The translations under genes and the position numbers were made by a program. From Mycobacterium sp. JS623 (GTDB lineage Bacteria; Actinomycetota; Actinomycetes; Mycobacteriales; Mycobacteriaceae), in assembly GCF_000328565.1 (NCBI RefSeq), contig NC_019966.1:6400917-6464916 (forward strand): a stretch of DNA of 64,000 nt. Direction: 5' to 3'. The notes under the pieces were generated by a model that saw nothing but the letters and a program-made list of their open reading frames with translations, searched no databases and was not told where the DNA came from. Positions 27,778 to 35,832 of the stretch are shown here, piece by piece (the stretch's first letter is position 1; each line of letters begins with the position of its first letter).

Positions 27778-28680
27778 GTGACCAACGCCGAAGTCTCTGA
27801 CGACGATTTGAGCGGGCTCGACGAGTTCGGGCTGTTGCACGAGAACGCCGAACAGATCGGCGTTGACACGATTCCGTCGGTGCGTCGCATCGAGTCGGGT
27901 CCGGTCAGCGCGCTCAAGTGGGGCGACGAGCCCCCGCAGGTGGTGTTCCTGCACGGCGGCGGGCAGAACGCGCACACCTGGGACACCGTGATCGTCGGCC
28001 TCGGGCTGCCAGCCCTGGCCGTCGACCTCCCCGGCCACGGCCGATCAGCATGGCGCGAGGACGGCGACTACGGACCGCGGCTCAACGCCGAGACATTGCG
28101 ACCCGTACTGCGCGAGTGGGCGCCTCACTCGCGGCTGATGGTCGGCATGTCGCTGGGCGGGCTGACCGCGCTCCGGATCGCCGCCTCCGAACCGCAGCTG
28201 GTTCCCGAACTGGTGCTCGTCGACGTCACGCCGTCGGCGCCCGAACGGCACGAGCAGATGACAAAGGCGCAGATGGGCACCGTCGCGCTGGTTCAAGGTG
28301 ACCGGACCTTCCCGACCTTTCAGTCGATGCTCGACGTGACGGTGGCGGCGGCGCCGAATCGCGATCGGAAGTCGTTGCGCCGCGGCGTCTTTCACAACTC
28401 GAAGCAGCTCGACGACGGCACCTGGACGTGGCGGTACGACTCGTTTCGCAAGGGCGACGGCTTCGAGGGACTATGGAACGACGTGCCGGCCATCACGATG
28501 CCGACAACGCTGGTGCGCGGCGCGAATTCGTATTTCGTCAACGACGAAGACGCCGAGGCATTTGCGAAAGCGGCACCGGGATTTCAGCGGACGCACGTGG
28601 TCGCTGACTCCGGGCACTCGGTTCAGGGCGACCAGCCGGCTGCCCTGGTAGAAATCCTGCGCGGGGTGCTAAGCGCGTAG
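27778..28680 (+). CDS. Alpha/beta hydrolase (Rv0045c homologue)
   Basis: 300 residues. The oxyanion segment FLHGGGQNAHTWD, nucleophile elbow VGMSLGGLTA (Ser in G-M-S-L-G) and C-terminal histidine region VVADSGHSVQGDQP give a full catalytic triad of an esterase-type alpha/beta hydrolase. M. tuberculosis Rv0045c is a characterised esterase with a related layout. No signal peptide, so cytoplasmic. It follows ino1 after ten bases on the same strand, and a long hairpin lies right after the stop. Confidence 0.9.
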   Translation: MTNAEVSDDDLSGLDEFGLLHENAEQIGVDTIPSVRRIESGPVSALKWGDEPPQVVFLHGGGQNAHTWDTVIVGLGLPALAVDLPGHGRSAWREDGDYGPRLNAETLRPVLREWAPHSRLMVGMSLGGLTALRIAASEPQLVPELVLVDVTPSAPERHEQMTKAQMGTVALVQGDRTFPTFQSMLDVTVAAAPNRDRKSLRRGVFHNSKQLDDGTWTWRYDSFRKGDGFEGLWNDVPAITMPTTLVRGANSYFVNDEDAEAFAKAAPGFQRTHVVADSGHSVQGDQPAALVEILRGVLSA

Positions 28681-28686
28681 CTCCAG

Positions 28687-28750
28687 TCGCCGAACGTTCC
28701 GTACCGCTCGACTTTTTGCCGATTTTCGAGCGGTAACGAACGTTCGGCGA
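28687..28750 (+). terminator. Long imperfect hairpin, 25-base arms with T-rich loop
   Basis: Arms TCGCCGAACGTTC...CGCTCGA and TCGAGCG...GAACGTTCGGCGA pair over 25 bases with two mismatches around a 14-base loop containing TTTTT and TTTT. Each arm also contains the palindrome GAACGTTC. It begins seven bases after the hydrolase stop and probably ends that transcript. Confidence 0.75.
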
Positions 28751-28861
28751 AACTGACATCGACCACCAGCTGTTTACCAACTGCTTCCCAGCTGATTGCC
28801 GACTTCTCGTGCGTGCAGCATCCGGGGGAAGGCGACGACTACATACGGACAAATCGGCGTA

Positions 28862-28867
28862 TAGCGT
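28862..28867 (+). promoter_or_regulatory. -10 box TAGCGT, leaderless start of LLM oxidoreductase
   Basis: TAGCGT lies seven bases before the GTG at 28875. This supports starting the protein there rather than at the longer in-frame GTG at 28809. Confidence 0.55.
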
Positions 28868-28874
28868 CAGCACA

Positions 28875-29663
28875 GTGAGCTTGCCCATTCGCATCGGCGT
28901 GCAACTGCAGCCGCAACATTCCCCGCAATACAGCTACATCCGCGACGCGGTCCGCCGCTGTGAGGACATCGGTGTCGACATCGCATTCAACTGGGATCAC
29001 TTCTTCCCGCTGTACGGCGATCCAGACGGCGCCCATTACGAATGCTGGACGATGCTCGGCGCGTGGGCCGAGCAGACATCACGCCTCGAGATCGGCGCAT
29101 TGGTCACGTGCAACTCGTATCGCAACCCTGAACTGCTGGCCGATATGGCGCGAACCGTCGACCACATCGCCGACGGCCGACTGATCCTCGGCATCGGGTC
29201 GGGATGGAAGCAAAAGGACTACGACGAATACGGCTACGAGTTCGGCACCGCGGGCAGCAGACTCGACGACCTGACCGCCGACTTTCCGCGCATCAAGTCG
29301 CGACTGGCCAAGCTCAACCCGGCGCCCACCCGCGACATCCCCGTGCTGATCGGCGGACAAGGCGAACGCAAGACACTGCGCCTGGTCGCCGAGTACGCCG
29401 ACATCTGGCACGGCTTCACCTCGCTGGAGACCTACCCCGCGAAGGCGGAGATCCTTGCGCGGCATTGTGCGGACGTGGGCCGCGACCCGTCGACCATCGA
29501 GCGCTCGGCAGGCGTGCAGGGCAAGGGTCTCGACGCGCTGCTGGCCGAGGCCGACGCGTTCGTCGACCTGGGCGTCACGCTGCTGACCGTCGGCGTCAAC
29601 GGACCCGACTACGACCTGACTCAGGCCGAGGCGCTGTGCCGCTGGCGCGACCGTCGGCAATGA
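28875..29663 (+). CDS. LLM-class F420-dependent oxidoreductase (Rv0044c homologue)
   Basis: About 262 residues (MSLPIRIGVQLQPQHS). The TIM-barrel luciferase-like pattern is clear: RRCEDIGVDIAFNWDHFFP, TSRLEIGALVTCNSYRNPEL, DGRLILGIGSGWKQKDY and IPVLIGGQGERKTLRLVAEY. Mycobacterial enzymes of this class use cofactor F420 to reduce or oxidise small substrates; the substrate here is not known. Its order after ino1 and the hydrolase is the same as in M. tuberculosis. Confidence 0.92.
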   Translation: MSLPIRIGVQLQPQHSPQYSYIRDAVRRCEDIGVDIAFNWDHFFPLYGDPDGAHYECWTMLGAWAEQTSRLEIGALVTCNSYRNPELLADMARTVDHIADGRLILGIGSGWKQKDYDEYGYEFGTAGSRLDDLTADFPRIKSRLAKLNPAPTRDIPVLIGGQGERKTLRLVAEYADIWHGFTSLETYPAKAEILARHCADVGRDPSTIERSAGVQGKGLDALLAEADAFVDLGVTLLTVGVNGPDYDLTQAEALCRWRDRRQ

Positions 29664-29725
29664 ATGGAAACTGAACTGACAGAACGGCTCCCGACGCGGC
29701 GGCTACATGAGATGCTGACCGCGCC

Positions 29726-30400
29726 ATGCCCAAGAAGTATGGGGTCAAAGAAAAAGACCTCGTGGTCTCGCATGTCGTCAACCTGGTGCTGACTGGCAAA
29801 CTGCGGTCGGGGGACCGGGTTGATCGCAACGAGATCGCCAACGATTTAGGACTGTCCCGCGTCCCGATCCAGGAGGCGGTGGTCCAGCTCGAACACGACG
29901 GGATCCTGTCGACGCAGTACCACCGCGGCGCATACGTGGAGCGATTCGACGAGTCCGTGGTGCGCGAACACCACGAGCTGTACGGACTGCTGAGCGGAAT
30001 CGCGTCGGCCCGCGCCGCTGTCGATGGCCGTCCCCGGACGCTCGACCAGCTGGCCCTGCTGATCGAGGCCATGCGGGCCAGCAAAGAGTCGCGCGCCTTT
30101 CAGGAGGCGGCGTGGCAGTTCCGCCGCGTCATCAACGACGAATACGCCGGCCCGCGATTACAGGCGGCGATCCGCGCGTCCCAGACGTTCATCCCCCGTG
30201 GGTTCTGGTTGGCATACCTCAGGAACCACGACGAGATGCTGCCGTACTACGAAGCCGAAACCGCGGCCATTCACGGTCGCGATCCCGACGCCGCGCGCGC
30301 CGCCTGCGTCGAGCGTTCCGAGGTGATGGGCCGGATCATGCTCGGTGAGCTGGTACGGCGCGGGGTATTCAAGCCGTCGACCGCCGCAGTTGCGTTCTGA
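29726..30400 (+). CDS. GntR-family (FadR-type) transcriptional regulator (Rv0043c homologue)
   Basis: 224 residues. An N-terminal winged helix ([60 protein letters not shown]) is followed by an all-helical effector-binding FCD-like domain with H-E-L-Y and later helices. FadR-subfamily proteins sense carboxylic-acid metabolites. It precedes an ABC transporter on the same strand by 49 bases, so the transporter may be its target, though in M. tuberculosis the homologue has no such neighbour. Confidence 0.9.
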   Translation: MPKKYGVKEKDLVVSHVVNLVLTGKLRSGDRVDRNEIANDLGLSRVPIQEAVVQLEHDGILSTQYHRGAYVERFDESVVREHHELYGLLSGIASARAAVDGRPRTLDQLALLIEAMRASKESRAFQEAAWQFRRVINDEYAGPRLQAAIRASQTFIPRGFWLAYLRNHDEMLPYYEAETAAIHGRDPDAARAACVERSEVMGRIMLGELVRRGVFKPSTAAVAF

Positions 30401-30436
30401 TTGAGCTGAAGGCGATTCGACCGAACGCTCTGCGGC

Positions 30437-30442
30437 TACGTT
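30437..30442 (+). promoter_or_regulatory. -10 box TACGTT for the amino-acid ABC transporter
   Basis: Seven bases before the ATG at 30450, with no ribosome-binding site in between, predicting a leaderless message for the transporter. Confidence 0.5.
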
Positions 30443-30449
30443 GCTTTGA

Positions 30450-32219
30450 ATGCGACTCGTGAAGATTTTCGTCGTGGCGTTGGTCGCGTTGATGCTTTCG
30501 AGCATGGGTCTGGCAGCGTCGGCGGGCGCCAACGTCGACCAGTGCGCCCCGCCGGGAGTCGAAAGCGCCAGCGCGCTGCCGACCAACCTCGCCGCCGCCG
30601 CGCAGGGTCCCGGCGCCGACAAATACACGACCGCGACGGTCGAACCGGTGTCGGCCGTCAACGTCAATGCGTTGGGGCTGAGCGTGCCGGGCACGCTGAC
30701 CGTCGGCACGCTGTCTGACGCGCCGCCGAGCATCTGCATCAACTCCGCGGGCCAGTTCACGGGTTTCGACAACGAACTGCTCCGCGCGATCACGGACAAG
30801 CTCGGGCTGAAGATCAATTTCGTCGGCACCGAATTCTCGGGGCTTCTGGCGCAGGTGGCGGCCCGGCGTTTCGACGTCGGCTCGTCGTCGATCACCACTA
30901 CCGATGCGCGAAGAAAGACCGTCGGCTTCACCAACGGCTATGACTTCGGCTACTTCTCTTTGGTGGTGCCCTCCGGCTCTCCGATCACGGGGTTCGACAA
31001 GCTGGCGGCGGGCCAGCGCATCGGCGTCGTGCAGGGCACCGTGCAGGAGGCCTACGTCATAGACACGCTGCACCTGCAGCCGGTGAAGTTCCCCGACTAC
31101 AACACCGTGTACGCCAGCCTCAAGACCCGCCAGATCGACGCGTGGGTGGCGCCCTCGCAGCAGGCGTCGGGCACAGTGCAGACCGGCGATCCGGCGCAGA
31201 TCATCGAAAACACCTTCAGCTTGGACAATTTCGTGGCCTGGGCGGTGGCGTCTGAAAACAAGCCGTTGATCGATGCGCTGAACTCCGGCCTGGACGCCGT
31301 CATCGCCGACGGGACCTGGGCCCGGCTGTACTCCGACTGGGTTCCGCGCGCGTTACCGCCGGGCTGGAAGCCAGGATCGAAAGCGGCGCCTGCACCGCAG
31401 CTGCCCGACTTCGCCGCGATCGCGGCGGCTCATCAGCAGCCGACGTCTGGTGCGGCCGCGCCCAAATCCACGCTGTCACAGCTGAAGGATTCGTTCCTCA
31501 ACTGGGATCTGTACAGACAGGCCGTCCCCGACCTGTTGAAGACCGGGCTGCCAAACACGTTGATCCTCACCGTCAGCGCGGCGGTGATCGGTCTGGTGCT
31601 GGGCATGGCGCTCGCCGTTGCGGGCATCTCCCGATCGCGGTGGCTGCGGTGGCCGGCGCGCGTCTACACCGACATCTTCCGCGGGCTGCCCGAAGTGGTG
31701 ATCATCCTTCTGATCGGGCTCGGTGTCGGACCGGTAGTCGGCGGGCTGACGGGCAACAACCCCTATCCGCTCGGGATCGCCGCGTTGGGTCTGATGGCGG
31801 CGGCCTACGTCGGCGAGATCTTCCGGTCCGGCATCCAGAGCGTGGAGCCCGGCCAGCTGGAGGCGTCGCGCGCGCTGGGGTTCAGTTATCCGTCGTCGAT
31901 GCGGTTGGTGGTGGTGCCGCAGGGCGTGCGGCGGGTGCTGCCGGCGTTGATGAACCAGTTCATCTCACTGCTGAAGGCTTCGTCGCTGGTGTATTTCCTC
32001 GGGCTGGTGGCCAACCAGCGCGAGCTGTTCCAAGTCGGCCGCGACCTCAACGCGCAGACCGGCAACCTGTCGCCGTTGGTTGCAGCGGGGTTGTTCTACC
32101 TGTTGTTGACGGTTCCGCTGACGCACCTGGTGAACTTCATCGACACCCGATTACGGCGCGGTCGTGAACCCGGCAAGGAAGACCCGCTCGAGCTGTCCAC
32201 GTCCCAGGAGATGATCTGA
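30450..32219 (+). CDS. Fused solute-binding and permease protein of a polar amino-acid ABC transporter
   Basis: 589 residues. A signal sequence (VVALVALMLSSMGLAASAGA) is followed by a solute-binding domain of family 3 (GTLTVGTLSDAPPSICINSA, FTGFDNELLRAITDKLGLKI, SSITTTDARRKTVGFT) to about residue 300. A linker leads to a HisM/GlnP-type permease (PDLLKTGLPNTLILTVSAAV, the EAA loop around PGQLEASRALGFSYPSSMR). Such SBP-permease fusions tether the binding protein to the channel. The next gene encodes the ATPase. In M. tuberculosis the flanking genes (Rv0043c, Rv0042c) are adjacent, so the transporter is either an insertion here or a loss there. Confidence 0.93.
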   Translation: MRLVKIFVVALVALMLSSMGLAASAGANVDQCAPPGVESASALPTNLAAAAQGPGADKYTTATVEPVSAVNVNALGLSVPGTLTVGTLSDAPPSICINSAGQFTGFDNELLRAITDKLGLKINFVGTEFSGLLAQVAARRFDVGSSSITTTDARRKTVGFTNGYDFGYFSLVVPSGSPITGFDKLAAGQRIGVVQGTVQEAYVIDTLHLQPVKFPDYNTVYASLKTRQIDAWVAPSQQASGTVQTGDPAQIIENTFSLDNFVAWAVASENKPLIDALNSGLDAVIADGTWARLYSDWVPRALPPGWKPGSKAAPAPQLPDFAAIAAAHQQPTSGAAAPKSTLSQLKDSFLNWDLYRQAVPDLLKTGLPNTLILTVSAAVIGLVLGMALAVAGISRSRWLRWPARVYTDIFRGLPEVVIILLIGLGVGPVVGGLTGNNPYPLGIAALGLMAAAYVGEIFRSGIQSVEPGQLEASRALGFSYPSSMRLVVVPQGVRRVLPALMNQFISLLKASSLVYFLGLVANQRELFQVGRDLNAQTGNLSPLVAAGLFYLLLTVPLTHLVNFIDTRLRRGREPGKEDPLELSTSQEMI

Positions 32220-32220
32220 C

Positions 32221-32958
32221 ATGGCTGGTCCGGTTTCCTTGGGCGCCAACGATATTCACTTGACATTCGGTCCGAACGCGGTGCTGCGCGGCGTCGACCT
32301 CGACGTGCCTGCGGGGACGACGACGGCGGTGATCGGGCCGTCGGGCTCAGGCAAGTCGACGCTGCTGCGGACATTGAACCGCTTGTACGAACCCGACAAG
32401 GGCGACATCCTGCTCGACGGGCGCTCGGTGCTGGCCGACAACCCGGATCAGTTGCGTCAGCGCATCGGCATGGTGTTTCAGCAGTTCAACCTGTTCCCGC
32501 ACCGGACCGTGCTGGACAACGTGACCCTGGCGCCACGCAAGCTCAAGCGCCTCGGCGCAGAGCAGGCCCGCGACTTGGCACTGGAGCAGTTGGACCGAGT
32601 CGGGTTGCGGCACAAGGCCGACGTGCGGCCCGGCACGCTGTCCGGCGGACAGCAGCAGAGGGTGGCGATCGCGCGGGCGCTGGCGATGTCGCCGCAAGTG
32701 ATGTTCTTCGACGAGGCCACCTCGGCGCTGGACCCGGAGTTGGTCAAGGGCATCCTGTCGTTGATCGCCGACCTCGGGTCGGACGGGATGACGATGGTGG
32801 TGGTCACCCACGAAATGGGATTTGCCCGGTCGACGTCCAACGCGGTGGTGTTCATGGATTACGGGCAGGTGGTCGAGTCCGGCCCGCCGGAGCAAATTTT
32901 CGACGCCGCGGAGACGGATCGGCTGCGCCGATTTTTGTCTCAAGTTTTGTCAGGTTAA
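32221..32958 (+). CDS. glnQ: Polar amino-acid ABC transporter ATPase (GlnQ-like)
   Basis: 245 residues starting one base after the permease stop (TGACATG). Walker A GPSGSGKST, Q-loop MVFQQFNLFPH, signature LSGGQQQRVAIARAL, Walker B VMFFDEATSALDP and the H-loop VVVTHEMGFA are all complete. QFNLFPHRT and DPELV are typical of the glutamine/polar amino-acid subclass. It powers import by the fused binding-permease protein. Confidence 0.95.
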   Translation: MAGPVSLGANDIHLTFGPNAVLRGVDLDVPAGTTTAVIGPSGSGKSTLLRTLNRLYEPDKGDILLDGRSVLADNPDQLRQRIGMVFQQFNLFPHRTVLDNVTLAPRKLKRLGAEQARDLALEQLDRVGLRHKADVRPGTLSGGQQQRVAIARALAMSPQVMFFDEATSALDPELVKGILSLIADLGSDGMTMVVVTHEMGFARSTSNAVVFMDYGQVVESGPPEQIFDAAETDRLRRFLSQVLSG

Positions 32959-32994
32959 TTGACGCGCGTTCGCATGTGGCAGGCTCCGACAGGT

Positions 32995-33000
32995 TAGACT
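32995..33000 (+). promoter_or_regulatory. -10 box TAGACT for marR
   Basis: Eight bases before the ATG at 33009, with no ribosome-binding site, consistent with a leaderless start at MVETDSQ. Confidence 0.5.
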
Positions 33001-33008
33001 GGCGAATT

Positions 33009-33452
33009 ATGGTGGAGACGGATTCGCAGGTGGGCGAGCTCGCCGGCGAGCTGCAACGCGTGCTCTCCAAGGTGTTTTCTGTGCTTCGCCGGGGGGATAC
33101 GAATCGGAACGAGGCCGGCGATTTAACGCTGGCTCAGCTGTCGATTCTGCTGACGTTGCTCGATCAAGGGCCGATCCGGATGACGGAGTTGGCCGCACAC
33201 GAGCGCGTGCGCACCCCCACGACGACAGTGGCTATTCGCCGATTGGAGAAGCTGGGTCTTGTCAAGCGCTCCCGCGATCCATCCGACCTGCGGGCCGTGC
33301 TTGTCGACATCACCCCGAAGGGCCTGTCCCAGCACCGCGAAGCGCTTGCCGCGCGCCGCGCGCATCTCGCGACACTTCTGGCAAAGCTGTCCCCCGAGGA
33401 TCTCGAGACGCTGACCAAGGCTTTGGTCCCGCTCGAGCGTCTCGCCGAATAG
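33009..33452 (+). CDS. MarR-family transcriptional regulator (Rv0042c homologue)
   Basis: 147 residues. The winged helix is clear: LTLAQLSILLTLLDQGPIRM, ELAAHERVRTPTTTVAIRRL, and the wing VKRSRDPSDLRAVLVDITPK; terminal helices form the dimer interface. MarR proteins repress efflux or stress genes and are released by phenolic ligands or oxidation. The neighbours are an ABC transporter upstream and a degraded methyltransferase converging from downstream, with the two stops directly adjacent. Confidence 0.93.
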   Translation: MVETDSQVGELAGELQRVLSKVFSVLRRGDTNRNEAGDLTLAQLSILLTLLDQGPIRMTELAAHERVRTPTTTVAIRRLEKLGLVKRSRDPSDLRAVLVDITPKGLSQHREALAARRAHLATLLAKLSPEDLETLTKALVPLERLAE

Positions 33453-33627
33453 CTACCCGGGTTTACGACCCCACGCCTGGATATAGGGGCCGAAGAACAC
33501 AGTTGTCTGCGGGTCGTCGAGATGCGCTGCGACTGCGCGCTTTAACTCGTCAACCTCGGCTTCGGTGGCTAGATCGTTGCTGCTCTGATTCCCGGTAGCC
33601 CAAGGCATAATGCTCGGCTGCTGTCAT
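33453..33627 (-). pseudogene. Internally deleted SAM-dependent methyltransferase
   Basis: On the minus strand GGGGAAGGGCC is followed by an ATG (33625-33627) opening MTAAEHYALGYRESEQQR, which is how many mycobacterial class I methyltransferases begin. After about 19 codons the frame shifts to one reading LATEAEVDELKRAVAAH, then TTVFFGPYIQAWGRKPG and a TAG, which resembles the C-terminal end of the same family. About 200 residues with the SAM-binding core are missing. The result is a 175-base scar with the original ribosome-binding site, start and stop. A 51-residue open frame from the ATG at 33608 could still be translated but has no site of its own. Confidence 0.6.
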
Positions 33628-33708
33628 GGCCCTTCCCCTGGCTTCGACAGTTCGCGCTCGCAGTATGCACGCCCGGGTTGGCTGGTGCTATAGAAAGGGC
33701 GACAAGGC

Positions 33709-33756
33709 TTTTCGTGCCATTTCGATCGCAACTTTCCGTGCTATTTCGATCGCAAG
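33709..33756. repeat. Tandem repeat, two 24-base units
   Basis: CGTGCCATTTCGATCGCAA (from 33713) and CGTGCTATTTCGATCGCAA (from 33737) are repeated at 24-base spacing, one base different. They lie in the gap between the methyltransferase scar and the hydrolase gene. They could be paired operator sites or a simple duplication. Confidence 0.7.
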
Positions 33757-33761
33757 AAGAC

Positions 33762-35102
33762 TCAGCCGAGCCAGTCAAGCACCGCAGCGGCAGTCCACGA
33801 CTGTTGCATGCTGCCGAGCGGCTCGCCGGTGAACGGCTCGTAGTACTCCGCGAAGGTGCCGTCGCTGGCCTGTCGCAGGCCTTCACGCTTGAGCATCAGG
33901 GCGCGTTCGGACCAGCCGCGGCGTGCGAAACACCATGAGAACAGCCACGTCATCACCGGCCACACCGGCCCACGCCAGTATTCGCGAGAGCGGAAGTCGC
34001 GCGACACCGGCGATGTCGACGGAATCAGCGCGTATCGCAGATCCGGGTGGCCGCAGAACCGCGGTCCTTCCAAGAGCCTCAAGAGGGCGCGCTCTTTGTC
34101 GTGCGGCAACCCGCCGCACAGCAGCGGTGCGAATTGTGCGACGGTCTCGGTGGCCACCCAACGGTCGGTTCGTACGTCGAAATCCCTTGCAGCGCCACTG
34201 CGTTCATCGGTGGTCTCGACGACACCACTGCGGAATCGTTCGGCCCATGCGTAGAGGTCCTTGACGTCGGCGTGTGGCCGCTTGTAGTCCTCGCCGATCT
34301 CGGCGAGGACTTGGCAGGCGACGGCGAGGATCGCCGAGACGAACACGTCCTCCACGGCGAAGCTCATCACCTTCGGCAGCAGCTCATCGTCGTAGCGCAC
34401 CGACTTCATTTCCTCGAGCAGCCACAGATAGCGGTCGTACTCGAGGTCGCTCGGCCGTTGACTGGCGTCGGTGACGATCGTGTTGTCCTCGCGCTGGTAC
34501 TCCGGCACGTTGCCGGGAACCACGTTGGCGTAGGCGCTATCCCAGCGCGGCGAGTTGTCCATGCCGGATTCCCAGCCGTGGTACAGCGTGACGCGGCCGC
34601 GGGATTTCGGGTCGCGCGCCTCGGCCAGCCAGCGATGCCAGCGAACCAGGTCGGCCCAGCGGCGATCGAGAAATGCCTCGGCGACGGCCCGAGTGGACCG
34701 GCCGCGGGAGCGCGCCTGGTCGAGAATGCGTTGCACGGCGATCGCGTGCACCGGCGGCTGGGTGATGCCCGACGTGTGGCGGGTCCGCGGCGCGTTGGCC
34801 GCGAGCGCCGACGTGGCCCAGCGGGCGGGCCCCGGGAAGTAGCCGTCGACACCGTTGGCGAAGACGATGTGCGGGATCATGCCGTTGGTCCACTGTGCGG
34901 ACAGCAGGGTGTCGAGTTCGACGACGGCGCGCTCGACACTCAGCGGCGCAAGGCCGATCGCCACGAATGCGGCGTCCCAGCTCCACATGTGCGGATACAG
35001 CAACGGCGCCGCGGTGGTCATCGCGCCCAGGTCATTGCCGCGCAGCAGGTATGCGGCGCGGGCAGCGAGCTGCGTCGGAGCGAAGCTGTGGTCGGGGGGC
35101 AT
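33762..35102 (-). CDS. ggh: Glucosylglycerate hydrolase (GH63)
   Basis: 446 residues from the ATG at 35102 (MPPDHSFAPTQLAARAAYLL). Length and residue numbering match the characterised M. hassiacum enzyme as I recall it: Asp43 (SWDAAF), catalytic Asp182 (GMDNSPRWD) and Glu419 (TFAEYYEPF) all fall at the expected positions. It hydrolyses glucosylglycerate, a compatible solute that accumulates under nitrogen limitation in fast-growing mycobacteria, to glucose and glycerate. The gene is divergent from an SDR gene with a 54-base gap. Confidence 0.92.
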   Translation of the reverse strand: MPPDHSFAPTQLAARAAYLLRGNDLGAMTTAAPLLYPHMWSWDAAFVAIGLAPLSVERAVVELDTLLSAQWTNGMIPHIVFANGVDGYFPGPARWATSALAANAPRTRHTSGITQPPVHAIAVQRILDQARSRGRSTRAVAEAFLDRRWADLVRWHRWLAEARDPKSRGRVTLYHGWESGMDNSPRWDSAYANVVPGNVPEYQREDNTIVTDASQRPSDLEYDRYLWLLEEMKSVRYDDELLPKVMSFAVEDVFVSAILAVACQVLAEIGEDYKRPHADVKDLYAWAERFRSGVVETTDERSGAARDFDVRTDRWVATETVAQFAPLLCGGLPHDKERALLRLLEGPRFCGHPDLRYALIPSTSPVSRDFRSREYWRGPVWPVMTWLFSWCFARRGWSERALMLKREGLRQASDGTFAEYYEPFTGEPLGSMQQSWTAAAVLDWLG

Positions 35103-35143
35103 CGCTTCAATAATGCGACGCGTTTGCCCAAATCGCAGGTCGG

Positions 35144-35149
35144 TAGGGT
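35144..35149 (+). promoter_or_regulatory. -10 box TAGGGT, leaderless start of SDR gene
   Basis: Seven bases before the ATG at 35157, in the 54-base gap to the divergent ggh gene. Confidence 0.55.
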
Positions 35150-35156
35150 CTGTGAC

Positions 35157-35822
35157 ATGCCGACCGCGATGATCACGGGCGCCTCGCGGGGGCTCGGTGT
35201 GGCGCTCGCTGAGGCCCTTGCCCCCACCCACACGCTGTTCTTGGCGGGCCGGCCGTCGTCGGGGCTCGACCAGGTGGCCACCCGGTTCGGTGCCACGACA
35301 TGGCCGCTTGACCTGGCTGTCGTCGACGAGATTCCCACGGTCGTCGAGCCCATCGACGAGCTGGACGTGCTGATCCACAACGCAGGCGTGGCCTACCCCG
35401 GGCGTGTCGCTGAGTCGACCGTCGAGGAGTGGCAAGCCACGCTGCATGTGAATGTTGTTGGCGCCGTTGCCCTTACACTCGCACTGCTGCCCGCTCTGCG
35501 CGCCGCCGGCGGTCACGTGGTGTTCATCAACTCCGGCGCGGGGATCAACGCTTCGCCCGGATTGGCGTCGTACTCCGCGAGCAAGTTCGCGCTGCGCGGG
35601 TTCGCCGACTCGCTGCGCAGCGATGAACCGGTGCTGCGAGTGACCTCTGTGCATCCCGGTCGGATCGCCACCGAGATGCAGGAAGACCTCATTGCTTACG
35701 AAGGCAAAGAATACGACCCGTCGCGGTTCTTGAGTCCGAAGACCGTCGCGAAGGTGGTGGCCGACGCGGTGCATGCGCCATCTGATGCACATATCAACGA
35801 GGTCATCGTCCGGCCCCGGTGA
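35157..35822 (+). CDS. Short-chain dehydrogenase/reductase
   Basis: 221 residues. The N-terminal TGASRGLG cofactor motif, NAG in IHNAGVAYPG, catalytic Ser in FINSGAGINASPG and the YSASK pair give a classical SDR with a complete tetrad. Somewhat short for the family (usually about 250), because the C-terminal substrate loop is brief. Substrate unknown. It is divergent from ggh; the convergent lipase gene ends 11 bases after it. Confidence 0.93.
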   Translation: MPTAMITGASRGLGVALAEALAPTHTLFLAGRPSSGLDQVATRFGATTWPLDLAVVDEIPTVVEPIDELDVLIHNAGVAYPGRVAESTVEEWQATLHVNVVGAVALTLALLPALRAAGGHVVFINSGAGINASPGLASYSASKFALRGFADSLRSDEPVLRVTSVHPGRIATEMQEDLIAYEGKEYDPSRFLSPKTVAKVVADAVHAPSDAHINEVIVRPR

Positions 35823-35832
35823 GTTCCGCCCG

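Noticed and set aside
34047..35158. Long plus-strand open frame upstream of the SDR start
   Set aside because: It is the antisense shadow of ggh that happens to be in frame with the SDR; the SDR begins at 35157 with a -10 box in front and the cofactor motif close to its start.
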